A stretch of DNA of 64,000 nucleotides from TWA4 sp034086685 (GCA_034086685.1 JAXDZY010000020.1:1-64000); one strand, 5' to 3'. Positions 17,753 to 27,216 are shown, counted from the stretch's first letter. Made by a program: numbers and translations. The notes: a model not told the origin generated them from the letters alone.

Positions 17753-18922
17753 TTACGCATCATATACCGGCAGGTTTTTTACAAACCGCTCCACACGCTC
17801 CAGTGCTTTTTTCAGACTTTCCAGTGAATACGCATAGGAAATACGGATGTAGCCCTCCCCGCTGGTGCCGAAAGCGCTGCCCGGTACAACGGCAACCTTC
17901 TGTTCTTCCAGAAGTCTGGTTGCAAATTCCTCAGAAGTCATACCGTACTTTTTAATGCTGGGGAACACATAGAACGCTCCTCTTGCCTCAAAGCAATCCA
18001 TACCAATGCGGCGCAGCTCATGGAGCAGATAACGTCTTCTCTGATTATAGGCTTCCGTCATATAAGCCACATCATCGTCACCATTGCGCAGCGCTTCCAC
18101 AGCTGCATACTGGCTGGTGGTAGGCGCACACATAATGGCAAACTGATGGATTTTCACCATCTGATCAATAATTTCCTGAGGGCCTGCCGCATAGCCCAGA
18201 CGCCATCCGGTCATGGCAAATGCCTTTGAAAAACCATTGATGACAATAGTGCGCTCGGCCATACCCGGCATCTCAGCAATACTTACATGTTTTTCACCGT
18301 AGGTCAGCTCCGCATAAATCTCATCGGAAATTACATACAGATCATGCTCAACGCAGACTCTGGCGATTTCCTCCAGATTTTTGCGGGTCAGCACGGCACC
18401 TGTAGGATTATTGGGGAACGGCAGTATCAGAACTTTCGTTCGTGATGTGCATTTTTCCTCCACTTCCTGAGCAGTCAGCTGAAATTCATTCTTCTCCTGA
18501 AGGGGAATGGGTACGGGAACTGCATGAGTCAGCTGTGCGCAGGGCAGATAAGATACATAACAGGGCTCGGGAATCAGCACTTCATCACCGGGATCGATCA
18601 TGGCACGCAATCCAACATCAATAGCTTCACTTCCTCCGATTGTTACCAGAACCTGGTGTTCGCTGTAGGAAAGATTGAACTTTCTGTGCAGATAGCGGCA
18701 GATTTCCTCTTTCAGTTCCTTCAGGCCTGCATTGGATGTATAATAGGTGCGGCCGTGTTCCAGAGAATAGATACCTTCTTCCCGGATATGCCAGGGTGTA
18801 TCAAAGTCCGGTTCGCCCACGCCAAGGGAGATTGCATCCGGCATTTCGCTGACCACATCAAAAAACTTACGGATTCCTGAAGGCTGCATTTCTCTGCAAA
18901 TCTTGGAAATAGGATCTCTCAT
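17753..18922 (-). CDS. PLP-dependent aminotransferase class I/II
   Basis: A 389-residue fold-type-I aminotransferase. The PLP lysine lies in VINGFSKAFAMTGWRLGY (about residue 232). The LILPFPNNPTGAVL and VISDEIYAELTYG motifs bind the cofactor, and the closing Arg is in GEGYIRISYA. It resembles the aspartate/aromatic/N-acetyl-diaminopimelate group, but the amino acid cannot be fixed. The start overlaps the stop of the Lrp-type regulator by 4 nt (ATGA), so the two are translationally coupled and the regulator probably governs this gene. Confidence 0.9.
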   Translation of the reverse strand: MRDPISKICREMQPSGIRKFFDVVSEMPDAISLGVGEPDFDTPWHIREEGIYSLEHGRTYYTSNAGLKELKEEICRYLHRKFNLSYSEHQVLVTIGGSEAIDVGLRAMIDPGDEVLIPEPCYVSYLPCAQLTHAVPVPIPLQEKNEFQLTAQEVEEKCTSRTKVLILPFPNNPTGAVLTRKNLEEIARVCVEHDLYVISDEIYAELTYGEKHVSIAEMPGMAERTIVINGFSKAFAMTGWRLGYAAGPQEIIDQMVKIHQFAIMCAPTTSQYAAVEALRNGDDDVAYMTEAYNQRRRYLLHELRRIGMDCFEARGAFYVFPSIKKYGMTSEEFATRLLEEQKVAVVPGSAFGTSGEGYIRISYAYSLESLKKALERVERFVKNLPVYDA

Positions 18923-19404
18923 GGTGTAATCTTCATCCTTTCATCTTCTTTATCTTCATCCACAAGGACGATTCCGTGATCTTTGTATTTTTTCAGGATA
19001 AAATGAGTCGCAGTCGTTATTACCTGATCCAGCACAGAAAGCTTTTCCGTTACGAACTGGGATACACCGCGCATGGTCTTTCCTTCCAGCATAACAGCAA
19101 AATCATACGCACCCGACATCAGATACACCGCATTGACTTCCGGATATTTCATTATGCGCTCCGCAAAATTATCAAAGCCTCTGCCTCTCTGAGGGCTTAC
19201 ACGTACTTCGATCAGAGCTGTCACCTTTTCCTCTGATGTATTATCCCAGTTGATCAGTGTATGATAACCGCAGATAATATGTTCTTTCTCCATATCTGCA
19301 ATTGTATTGGCAATAACAGTTTCATCCTCACCCAGTAAAATTGCCAGTTCGTGAAGATCAATACGACTGTTCTTTTCAATAACCGCGAGAATTTTATCTC
19401 TCAT
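18919..19404 (-). CDS. Lrp/AsnC-family transcriptional regulator
   Basis: The 161-residue protein has an N-terminal winged helix-turn-helix (1–60). The C-terminal RAM/effector domain (about 70–150) shows VTALIEVRVSPQRG, VNAVYLMSGAYDFAVML and a trailing beta strand. This family senses amino acids. The ATG at 19404 follows GGAGGAG with a good spacing, and an upstream frame to 19455 lacks a site. The 4-nt overlap with the aminotransferase gene suggests they share one message and one amino-acid signal. Confidence 0.9.
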   Translation of the reverse strand: MRDKILAVIEKNSRIDLHELAILLGEDETVIANTIADMEKEHIICGYHTLINWDNTSEEKVTALIEVRVSPQRGRGFDNFAERIMKYPEVNAVYLMSGAYDFAVMLEGKTMRGVSQFVTEKLSVLDQVITTATHFILKKYKDHGIVLVDEDKEDERMKITP

Positions 19405-19476
19405 CTTTTTTCTCCTCCTTATGATCAGATGCACCGGTTTGCAGGCCGGAAACACATTGTATTTATGTTATCATTT

Positions 19477-20142
19477 TCAATCATTTTTTTCAATGTATAC
19501 TTTGAGTAATTCATCAGGCTGAGGCCGGTTGAGACAGCTGCGTATCTCTCCGTGGCAGATTGCCTTGTCATTATCCCCGGAAATATAGCCTATGATTCTG
19601 CAGGGAGCATCGGGATGTTCAAATGCTCTTACCGTCTCATACCCATGCTCCGCAACCATCAGAACACATCCTCCCGACATAAGCTGCCACGGATTCAGAT
19701 CAAATACCTCACAGCACTCAATTGTAACCTGTTTTACGGGAACCGCCTCATAATCAATGCGAAATCCCGTGGCACTGTCTGCCGCCAGACGGCAGAGTCC
19801 ATTCAAAAGTCCGCCTTCACCGATGTGATACATGGCTGTCACTCCATGAACACGGGCAATCTCCGGATCAGGCAGAATACCGATCCGCTCTTCCAGAGAA
19901 GTTCCTGACCGGATGAAATGACCCGGCAGCGTTTTTCTCAGTTCCTCTGCCCTGTGCTGTGCCAGATAGACAGTTCCTGCAAGGCCAATGCAGCCGCACA
20001 GAACAATCTCCTGCCCCGGATGAATCTTTTTTTCTTCAAAATACTGTTCCAGCTTCCGTTCATAAGCTGTCATTCCGTAATAATCCGCAAAAGCGGAGAG
20101 GGACGCCGCCTTCTCCGCTTTCATAATATGCTTTCTATCCAT
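19477..20142 (-). CDS. AIR synthase-related protein, C-terminal domain only
   Basis: The 221-residue protein contains the C-terminal domain of the AIR synthase/HypE/ThiL superfamily. Residues 45–205 match VLCGCIGLAGTVYLA, VTAMYHIGEGGLLNGL, FDLNPWQLMSGGCVLMVAE and IGYISGDNDKAI. Related proteins are usually about 330 residues because an ATP-binding N-terminal domain comes first. Here only about 45 residues precede the C domain and the glycine-rich N domain is absent. It may be a stand-alone form or a partner of another subunit. The function is unknown. It follows the VanW gene by 25 bp. Confidence 0.75.
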   Translation of the reverse strand: MDRKHIMKAEKAASLSAFADYYGMTAYERKLEQYFEEKKIHPGQEIVLCGCIGLAGTVYLAQHRAEELRKTLPGHFIRSGTSLEERIGILPDPEIARVHGVTAMYHIGEGGLLNGLCRLAADSATGFRIDYEAVPVKQVTIECCEVFDLNPWQLMSGGCVLMVAEHGYETVRAFEHPDAPCRIIGYISGDNDKAICHGEIRSCLNRPQPDELLKVYIEKND

Positions 20143-20167
20143 TCAGTAATTCAGACCTCAGTTCATG

Positions 20168-21742
20168 CTATTCGGCAGGTGACGATTCAGCAGGCTGGCT
20201 GGATTCAGGAGCCTTTGTTGTCTCCGGTGCCTGTGTGGTTTCAGGAGCCTTTGTCGTCTCCGGTGCCTGCGTGGTTTCAGAAGGAGCCGATGACTCTGAA
20301 GGAGCCGAGCCGTCTCCACCGCCGGTTGCCTGTGTCGGTTCCTGGGTTGAAGGTGCCGCTGTGGTTTCAGGCTGCTTGGTGCCACGGGTTACCTTTTTAT
20401 TGGAACCGCTGTAAGAATCCGTATAAAGTAAAGTGCTTTCTGTAAGTTTCCCATCCACATATACCTCTTTGGTCAGAGATGCCTTTACAGCAGGATACGC
20501 TCCCTGAGTGGTCGTCTCGTAACCAACAGGCCGGGTGGGATCATCCGTATAAGTGACACCTGAAGGATAAGTCTCACTGAGAGTTTTTGAAACATACTTC
20601 ACTTCGCGGTTTTCAGGCCTTGTCTCATTGCCGTAGATACGGAATGTACAGTATCCTCCGCCTGCAGAAGCACTGATATAGATCGGATCATCATAAGGGT
20701 TCTTCAGCTTCAGATCCTTCTGCGGATTTCTGTAATCACTGCCTGCATAGATGGTGGAATCCATGGCATAATCCACATAATGAACGATCAGAGTATGATG
20801 ATATCTCTCTGCAATATCCAGCTCCGCATACAGCGCTGCATTGTATAAAGTGGATGCTGTCTGACAGATACCCGCACCGACCGTTTCCTCCACATTTGTA
20901 CCGAAATAACCCTGTCCGGTACCGTAGCCGCCTTCTTCAGAACGCTCTCCCATCAGAAGAGATACTGAAATCGTCTCACCGGGCCAGATAATCGTTCCAT
21001 CCAGACGGCTGGTACTCAATTCCAGACTCTGGGTACGTCCTCTGTTGCCGCTGTCGTAAGTCGTTGTACGGCTGCCCATAAGATCTTTTACCTTCTTCAG
21101 TTCATCTGCCGTATGCTTCGGTTTCGCAACTGCTACAGTTGTCTCCAGCTCAGCACTGCCGGCATCCCACTCTTTTGTAAGAAGTTCATTAATGGAAGCA
21201 ATGGTAGCTTCCACATCCACGGTAAGTCCCTCTTCCTCTTCCGTGATGACAAACTCACCATTCACACGTTTCAGTTCAGGCTCTTTTGCTTCCTGATCAT
21301 ACGCTTTCAGTGTCTTTTCAATATATTCCTCAATTGCTTTCCGATTCACTTCCAGTTCCAGATCATATACATGATTCTCACTTCTCAGATCGGACAGTGC
21401 CTTAAAACGAGCGATCAGATTGCCGCTTTTTCCCAGCTCCATGGCTTCATCCAGAACCTCCGGATTCTTCCAGTTAATCCCGATCTCACTCAGTTTCAAA
21501 GTATCTTTATGTTTGCCGGTTACCATTGTTACGGTTCTGTCTTCCAGACCGTCAATGTATTCCCGGACTGCACTTTCCGCCTCACCGGCAGTCAAACCGG
21601 ACAAATTAATATTTCCCGCGTAGACACCATCCACAATAATGCCTTCCTCTGTATCCATAACCTCTTTTGCAGCCGCCAGACCGCCTCCCAAGGCCAGAAT
21701 CAGAACCAGTGCCAGTACGCCAATGACTGCGCGTTTCTTCAT
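20168..21742 (-). CDS. VanW family protein with putative peptidoglycan-binding domain
   Basis: A 524-residue exported protein. An N-terminal membrane anchor or signal (5–27) is followed by a PG_binding_4-like region (about 40–230). The VanW domain (about 255–415) has GRTQSLELSTSRLDG, TGQGYFGTNVEETVGAGICQ and RYHHTLIVHYVDYAMDSTIY. A Thr/Pro/Glu-rich tail has 12-residue repeats (APETTQ/APETTK), encoded by 36-bp tandem repeats near 20205–20280. VanW proteins are envelope proteins of uncertain role, first noted in glycopeptide-resistance loci. The ATG at 21742 follows GGGGAGG. The tail is a probable wall-spanning spacer. Confidence 0.88.
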   Translation of the reverse strand: MKKRAVIGVLALVLILALGGGLAAAKEVMDTEEGIIVDGVYAGNINLSGLTAGEAESAVREYIDGLEDRTVTMVTGKHKDTLKLSEIGINWKNPEVLDEAMELGKSGNLIARFKALSDLRSENHVYDLELEVNRKAIEEYIEKTLKAYDQEAKEPELKRVNGEFVITEEEEGLTVDVEATIASINELLTKEWDAGSAELETTVAVAKPKHTADELKKVKDLMGSRTTTYDSGNRGRTQSLELSTSRLDGTIIWPGETISVSLLMGERSEEGGYGTGQGYFGTNVEETVGAGICQTASTLYNAALYAELDIAERYHHTLIVHYVDYAMDSTIYAGSDYRNPQKDLKLKNPYDDPIYISASAGGGYCTFRIYGNETRPENREVKYVSKTLSETYPSGVTYTDDPTRPVGYETTTQGAYPAVKASLTKEVYVDGKLTESTLLYTDSYSGSNKKVTRGTKQPETTAAPSTQEPTQATGGGDGSAPSESSAPSETTQAPETTKAPETTQAPETTKAPESSQPAESSPAE

Positions 21743-21967
21743 AATCCCGTATCCTCCCCCTATATGAAAAACTAACTGTCTGTCCGTCCCTGCGCCTTCC
21801 TGCATAAAGCCGGCCTTCCGGACAAAGAAATAATGACTGCTTCTTACTACAGGTTATTATTTTATCACAATACCCGGGATTTGCAACAACAAACTTGAAC
21901 ATACTTTTTCTGTTTTTCAGGCATTCTATGATAAAAATAAATAAACCATTCTCCTTTTTATGCCTTA

Positions 21968-22069
21968 TCAGATGCTCATACCGCTGATAATACCCGTTAC
22001 CAGCATGGCTACGATCAGAATACCGGCAACGGCACCTGCAATAATTCTCTGAAACTTTTTATTAAACAT
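21968..22069 (-). CDS. short hydrophobic peptide, 33 residues, unknown function
   Basis: The ATG at 22069 follows a near-perfect GGAGGTGA site at about 5–8 nt. The peptide has a basic head (MFNKKFQR) and one glycine/alanine-rich helix (IIAGAVAGILIVAMLVTGII), ending SGMSI. No family is recognised. It lies alone between nth and the VanW gene on the same strand. The ribosome binding site is among the best in the window, which argues for real translation. Confidence 0.55.
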   Translation of the reverse strand: MFNKKFQRIIAGAVAGILIVAMLVTGIISGMSI

Positions 22070-22113
22070 GATCTCACCTCCCTGAAAAAATGTATACTTT
22101 CATGTGTATCATT

Positions 22114-22758
22114 TCAGCACTGAACCTTTGGTGTGTATTCTGCAGAAGGGCATTCCTCCTTCAGAAAACAGTGACCGCAGTCAGGCCTGCGTGCTTTACA
22201 GATGGTCCTCCCCAGAGTGATCAGATGAATATTCAGTAAAATCCAGTGATCTCTGGGAATGACCTTCATCAGGTCATATTCCACCTTTACGGGATCTTCC
22301 TCTTCCGTAAAACCCAGTTTCCGGGCAATCCGTTTCACATGGGTGTCCACCACGATACTGGGATCATGATAAATATTGCCTCTGATGACGTTGGCTGTTT
22401 TTCTTCCTACGCCGGCCAGTGAAGTGAGATCTTCCAGCGTACGCGGAACCTGTCCGTCAAAATTCTCCACCAGAGCCCGGGCGCAGGCAATGATATTTTT
22501 CGCTTTATTATGGTAAAAACCGATGGAATGGATCTCTTTTTCCAGCTCCTTCTGGTCCGCACAGGCAAATTTCTCCAGTGTATCATACTTTTTAAACAGA
22601 TGCTTCGTCACCAGATTGACCCGCGCATCTGTACACTGGGCACTGAGAATAACAGCAATCAGCAGCTGCCATGCATTCTCATAATTCAGGTAACAGCGGT
22701 ATTCCGTACCATACTCTGCATCCAGCAAAGACAGAATCTTATTAACATCACTTTTCAT
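22114..22758 (-). CDS. nth: endonuclease III
   Basis: A 214-residue base-excision repair DNA glycosylase/AP lyase. The helix-hairpin-helix motif LAGVGRKTANVI carries the catalytic Lys. The catalytic Asp is in VVDTHVKRIARKLG. The 4Fe-4S cluster motif reads CKARRPDCGHCFLKEEC (CX6CX2CX5C). Length is normal. The start at 22758 overlaps the end of the DUF4080 gene by 11 nt, with a weak AGGTGG site inside that gene. The longer open frame to 22893 is an overlap artefact. Confidence 0.93.
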   Translation of the reverse strand: MKSDVNKILSLLDAEYGTEYRCYLNYENAWQLLIAVILSAQCTDARVNLVTKHLFKKYDTLEKFACADQKELEKEIHSIGFYHNKAKNIIACARALVENFDGQVPRTLEDLTSLAGVGRKTANVIRGNIYHDPSIVVDTHVKRIARKLGFTEEEDPVKVEYDLMKVIPRDHWILLNIHLITLGRTICKARRPDCGHCFLKEECPSAEYTPKVQC

Positions 22759-24688
22759 GAACAGCCACCTGCACTTTCTCAATCGACACGGTTTTCTCTT
22801 TTTCCGCCGTATATCCCAGCTCCTCCACGGGAATCCAGATAACCCCGGCATTGTGAGACATGGGACTCCGGTTTTCATAATCGAACAGGGCAAGCCAGGG
22901 ACCCGGCATCATATCCGACATAACATTGTGTCTGAAAACCAGAGGCTGACAGCGGCCCCGCAGCTGGCGGTAGGAATAAGCGGAGGCCTCCTGTCCGAAC
23001 CAGTCCCCCTCTCTGATCTCACGGGCAAAAAAATCGGAAATCATCTTCCTGTAAGGTTCCTGATCCGGTATGAACTCCGGTATCCGGTTCAGTTTCTCCC
23101 TGAGGCAGAAATCGCAGCTCAGCAGTTCATCCAGCAATTCCGGATCATATCCTTTCTGTTCAGACATCATCCTCAGAAAATGACGAAGAGCCATGTAACG
23201 GCCCACCCGGTTCTGGCTGACACTCCGATATCCCTGATCTCTCAGGAAATTCCCGAAACTGCTGAAAAATGCAAACGGTGTCTCAAAAAAAGGTACCACA
23301 TAATCCAGTGTACAGGTAAACTGTCCGCTGTTGTAATAATCTTCCACTGTTTCCTCCACGTTTTTCAACTGAAGAATATCATCAAAAGACAGCCATCTTG
23401 TATACAGAACCTCATAAACGGGGTGTGTCCGGTAAACCAGACCATAATCCGCCGCTTCCTTTTCCATCCGCGTACCGTGAAGGACCTTCAGAAATCCCAG
23501 CTGCAGCTGATCCGGCTTCATGGCATACACATCGTTAAACGATTTTCGAAAACTATCCAATCCCTCCTGCGGAAGACCGGCAATCAGATCCAGATGCTGA
23601 TGAATATTGCCGCCCATCCTCACCCGTTGTGTAAACCGGGCCACCTTCTCCAGATCCATCTTTCTGCCGATGGCCTGAATCGTGTCCGGATTTGTGGTCT
23701 GGACACCGATTTCCAGCTGGATCAGTCCCGGTCTCATACGGGAAAAAAGTTCAAAGTCCTCTTCCTGCAGCAGGTCAGCCGCTATTTCAAAATGGAAATT
23801 GGTCACTCCATTGTCATGCTCCAGGATATATTTCCAGATACCGTATGCATGCTCATGCCTGCAGTTAAATGTCCGGTCTACAAACTTAACCTGCGCAGGC
23901 TTTTCTCTCATGAAAAATTCCATCTCTGCGTATACCAGAGAAAGACTGCGGAAACGAAGTTTTTTCTCCACCGAAGACAGGCAGTAACTGCAGGTAAATG
24001 GACATCCCCGACTGCTTTCGTAATAAATAATCCGATTGGCATACTCATCAAGATTCTCATACGGAAATACCAGCTCATCCATGGAAAGCAGCTCTCTGGA
24101 AGCTGTCCGCAGGATTCTGCCCGAACGATCACGGCAGCAAAGTCCCGGTATCTGAATCAGGGCAGCCGCTGTGTCAGCCGATATGCCGTCTTCCATATCA
24201 TCCAACAGGCCGTGATCTGTACTTCTCCTGCGGACCTCCTCATAAAAAGCCGCCAGCTGTGCAAAGGTCTGTTCCCCCTCTCCTGTCATGATGCCGGTCA
24301 CAAAAGGCATCTCTTCAAGCCTTTCCTCCGGATTCCAGGAAACCTCCGGACCTCCCAGCCAGATGGGAAGCTGCGGCATGATTTTATGAAGTTCCTCCGC
24401 CAGTTCACGGATGAAATCCATATTCCATATATAGCAGGAAAAACCCACAGCACCCGGATGCCGCAGATAAATGTCCCGCAAAACCTCCTCCTTCTGGTGA
24501 TTGATCGTGTATTCCGCCAGATCTGTTTCCACTCCTTTTGCCCGGGCATAGGCCCGCAGGCTGTAAACAGCCAGATTTGAATGAATATATCTGGCATTCA
24601 CCGCCGCCAGCAGAAAACGCCCCTGCCCTGTATCTTCCCCGGAAAATGTCTTCTGCCCGCAATAACCTGAATAAACTTCAGTCTGCAT
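22748..24688 (-). CDS. B12-binding-domain radical SAM protein, DUF4080 family
   Basis: A 646-residue protein. The N-terminal cobalamin-binding-like domain (about 10–150) has LLAAVNARYIHSNLAV, VGFSCYIWN and IWLGGPEVSWNP. The radical SAM core has SSRGCPFTCSYCLS (CX3CX2C) and runs to about residue 400. The C-terminal DUF4080 region follows. The family is common in Clostridia, and its substrate is unknown. The ATG at 24688 has GAGGTG 4 nt upstream. The frame stays open across the tRNA-Gly flank to 24808, so the shorter start is required. Confidence 0.85.
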   Translation of the reverse strand: MQTEVYSGYCGQKTFSGEDTGQGRFLLAAVNARYIHSNLAVYSLRAYARAKGVETDLAEYTINHQKEEVLRDIYLRHPGAVGFSCYIWNMDFIRELAEELHKIMPQLPIWLGGPEVSWNPEERLEEMPFVTGIMTGEGEQTFAQLAAFYEEVRRRSTDHGLLDDMEDGISADTAAALIQIPGLCCRDRSGRILRTASRELLSMDELVFPYENLDEYANRIIYYESSRGCPFTCSYCLSSVEKKLRFRSLSLVYAEMEFFMREKPAQVKFVDRTFNCRHEHAYGIWKYILEHDNGVTNFHFEIAADLLQEEDFELFSRMRPGLIQLEIGVQTTNPDTIQAIGRKMDLEKVARFTQRVRMGGNIHQHLDLIAGLPQEGLDSFRKSFNDVYAMKPDQLQLGFLKVLHGTRMEKEAADYGLVYRTHPVYEVLYTRWLSFDDILQLKNVEETVEDYYNSGQFTCTLDYVVPFFETPFAFFSSFGNFLRDQGYRSVSQNRVGRYMALRHFLRMMSEQKGYDPELLDELLSCDFCLREKLNRIPEFIPDQEPYRKMISDFFAREIREGDWFGQEASAYSYRQLRGRCQPLVFRHNVMSDMMPGPWLALFDYENRSPMSHNAGVIWIPVEELGYTAEKEKTVSIEKVQVAVHEK

Positions 24689-24784
24689 ACCACACCTCAC
24701 ATTCAATAACCTTCTCAGGTACATAGATAAATCCTGTCCGGTAAATATGGAAAAAGGCACATCAAAATGATGTGCCTCTGTAAA

Positions 24785-24854
24785 GCGGGTGATGGGAATC
24801 GAACCCACGTATCTAGCTTGGAAGGCTAGTGTTCTACCATTGAACTACACCCGC
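24785..24854 (-). tRNA. tRNA-Gly (anticodon UCC)
   Basis: The reverse complement folds as a cloverleaf. GCGGGTG pairs with CACCCGC (acceptor stem). The D arm has GTTCAATGGTAGAAC. The anticodon arm is CTAGC-CTTCCAA-GCTAG with TCC at positions 34–36. The T arm has GGGTTCGATTCCC. No CCA is encoded (TTTA follows). The length is 70 nt. Confidence 0.97.
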
Positions 24855-24928
24855 ATGTATGTCTTTCAAACAACACGCTTACTATAAATCAAAAAGAGCA
24901 AAATGTCAAGTACTTTTTTTATTTTTCC

Positions 24929-24985
24929 AAAAACAGTTCAGCAAAGCATGATTTTCCATGAAAATTACAAATGCCTGCTGAACTG
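24929..24985 (-). terminator. rho-independent terminator of the GH13 gene
   Basis: On the minus strand CAGTTCAGCA pairs with TGCTGAACTG, with further inner GCAT/ATGC pairing, and TTTTT follows. It lies 18 bp after the stop codon of the amylase gene. Confidence 0.7.
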
Positions 24986-25002
24986 CAATCTTCTGTCCTC
25001 CG

Positions 25003-27216
25003 CTATTCCCCTGCTTCCATATTACGGATAATAACTGCTCCGTAAGCTTCTACTTTAACATGAGCCACGCCGTTTTCCACTATATAAGTCCAGGAGCCCA
25101 CATTATAGCCGTCCTCCCAGGTACTCATCAGCCGCATCATCCGGGTTCCGTCTTCAATTCCCAGTTCCCATACAGGAATATCCAGTTCCACTTCATGATC
25201 CTGATTATTGACTGCAACGGCTACCCTGTTCTCATCCAGAAAACGGCCGTACATGATAATACCGTAATCATACCCCAGGAATTTCAGCGAACCTGTTCTC
25301 AAAGCCTTATTTCTCTTGTGGATTCCGCCCAGGTATTTGTGAAATTCAATCATCTCCAGATCCTGATTATCCCATGGATAAGTTCTTCTGCTGTCCGGGT
25401 CTGTCCATCCGCAGAGTCCGGTCTCATCTCCATAATAAATAGTCGGTGCACCGGGCCATGTCATCTGAATAACAGCCGCTTCCCGGAAAATCCCTTTGTT
25501 GATCCCCTCTTCCGCCTCTCTGGCTCCCAGATACGTAAGACGCCCCACCTTGCGGTTGGTTCTTGTCATAAAACGGGAATGATCGTGGTTGGACAGCTCA
25601 TTCATGGAAGTCAGCAGGGCACCTCTGTGCAGACGGCACATATTGTAACGCATGGTATCATAAAAAACCTTTCCGTTATTGAACATATGCTCATCATACC
25701 GGTCACTGTGCTTCTCAAGACCTGTCAGAAACCAGGTGACCGGCTCCATGAAAGCATCGTAATTCATGATGGTATCCCATTCATCGCCCCTGAGCCACTC
25801 GGATGCATCTCCGTAATGCTCGGCCAGAATCAGGGCATCCTCTCTGGAATCCTTGACATTTTCGCGGAACCGCTTCCAGAACTTATGATTAAATTCACCG
25901 GAATGTCCCAGATCCGCAGCCACATCAAGACGCCATCCGTCCACACTGAAAGGTTCGGAAACCCATTTACGTCCAATGCGCATAATATAATCGCAAAGTT
26001 CTTCCGAGCCTTCGTAATTCAGTTTAGGCAGAGTATCGTGATCCCACCAGCCCTGATAACTGTCATTATAGGGCCAGCTGTCATTATGAAAATAGAAAAA
26101 ATCATGATAGGGACTGTCCTTGCTGACATAAGCACCTTTTTCATATCCTTCCTGATTCTCATAGATCCGCTCTCTGTCCAGCCATTTATTAAAAGAACCA
26201 CAATGATTGAACACTCCGTCCAGAATAATACGAATGCCTCTCTTATGTGCCTCCTGACACAGCTTTGCGAACAGCTCGTTGCTGGCTTCCAGATTCTTAA
26301 AACTGGTAACACGGCTGATATAACGGCTGGCATTCCTGTTATCATTAACACCCTCACGCAGCAATTCTCCTTCATCCTCCAGAATCACGCCATAATGAGG
26401 ATCGATATAATCGTAATCCTGAATATCATACTTGTGATTGGAAGGAGATACAAACAGAGGATTGAAATAAATGGCATTAACACCCAGACTCTGGATATAA
26501 TCCAGCTTATCCATAACCCCCTGAAGATCCCCGCCGTAAAAACGCCCCACATCCAGAGCCAGGGAGTCATCCGACCAGTTTCTCGCACTGGTGGAAGGAA
26601 TTCCATCCACATACAGATATTCTCTGTTCAGTACATCATTGGAAGGATCTCCGTTGCAGAAACGATCTACAAAAATCTGATAGAAAACAGCACCCTTTGC
26701 CCATTCAGGTACATGCACACCCGGGCGCAGCACAAAACTATAGCGGCACTCTGTCTCCTCAGTGACCCCAAGCTTGTTGTAACGAATCTGCTGTTCCCCT
26801 TTTTCCACAATAAAATAATACCAGAAAGGATCCTTTCCCACAGGCACACAGACTTCATAAAAATCAAACCGGGAATCAAAACCAATCTCTTCTTCGTCTC
26901 CGCTGCTTTCAAGAGTCATAACAACAGCTTCTTCCCGTTCCACATGAACCAGACCTCCGTGGCTTTCCTCTGCCGGAGCGTCCTCTGCTTTTACACAGCC
27001 TGTCTCCTCCCCGCTTTCAGCGCCCGCCTCTTCATCTGAACAGGCTGCCGCCTTTCCAAACTGCATATACAACGTTACTCTATCTGCATCACCTTTACGT
27101 GTACGAAAACGTATTGTCACCATATCACCCGGATTCGGCTCTTCCGGTATTCGAAACATACTGCTTTCATCAGAAAACAGCGCGCGTTCATCAATTCCTC
27201 TACTCATATCAGACAT
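25003..27216 (-). CDS. glycoside hydrolase family 13 protein (neopullulanase/cyclomaltodextrinase-like)
   Basis: A 737-residue enzyme. The N-terminal CBM34-like domain (about 15–165) precedes a GH13 barrel. Its conserved regions are DGVFNHCG (I), DGWRLDVAAD with the nucleophile Asp (II), LAEHYGD with the acid/base Glu (III) and NELSNHDHSRF (IV). A C-terminal beta domain follows. There is no signal peptide, so it hydrolyses short alpha-glucans in the cytoplasm. The N-terminal domain is interrupted near residues 55–105 by an acidic low-complexity stretch (EEAGAESGEE, EDAPAEESHGG) unlike normal CBM34. The ribosome binding site is GAGGAG. It is monocistronic with its own terminator. Confidence 0.9.
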   Translation of the reverse strand: MSDMSRGIDERALFSDESSMFRIPEEPNPGDMVTIRFRTRKGDADRVTLYMQFGKAAACSDEEAGAESGEETGCVKAEDAPAEESHGGLVHVEREEAVVMTLESSGDEEEIGFDSRFDFYEVCVPVGKDPFWYYFIVEKGEQQIRYNKLGVTEETECRYSFVLRPGVHVPEWAKGAVFYQIFVDRFCNGDPSNDVLNREYLYVDGIPSTSARNWSDDSLALDVGRFYGGDLQGVMDKLDYIQSLGVNAIYFNPLFVSPSNHKYDIQDYDYIDPHYGVILEDEGELLREGVNDNRNASRYISRVTSFKNLEASNELFAKLCQEAHKRGIRIILDGVFNHCGSFNKWLDRERIYENQEGYEKGAYVSKDSPYHDFFYFHNDSWPYNDSYQGWWDHDTLPKLNYEGSEELCDYIMRIGRKWVSEPFSVDGWRLDVAADLGHSGEFNHKFWKRFRENVKDSREDALILAEHYGDASEWLRGDEWDTIMNYDAFMEPVTWFLTGLEKHSDRYDEHMFNNGKVFYDTMRYNMCRLHRGALLTSMNELSNHDHSRFMTRTNRKVGRLTYLGAREAEEGINKGIFREAAVIQMTWPGAPTIYYGDETGLCGWTDPDSRRTYPWDNQDLEMIEFHKYLGGIHKRNKALRTGSLKFLGYDYGIIMYGRFLDENRVAVAVNNQDHEVELDIPVWELGIEDGTRMMRLMSTWEDGYNVGSWTYIVENGVAHVKVEAYGAVIIRNMEAGE

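Noticed and set aside
22757..24580. Open frame of 607 codons antisense to the DUF4080 gene
   Set aside because: It is a shadow of the real gene: low-complexity His/Gln/Arg-rich translation with no known domain.
24785..24854. tRNA-Gly as an integration site for a genomic island
   Set aside because: No integrase gene or direct repeat of the tRNA 3' end is visible nearby.
25060..27039. Open frame of 659 codons antisense to the GH13 gene
   Set aside because: Same reason: the GH13 motifs on the minus strand are decisive.
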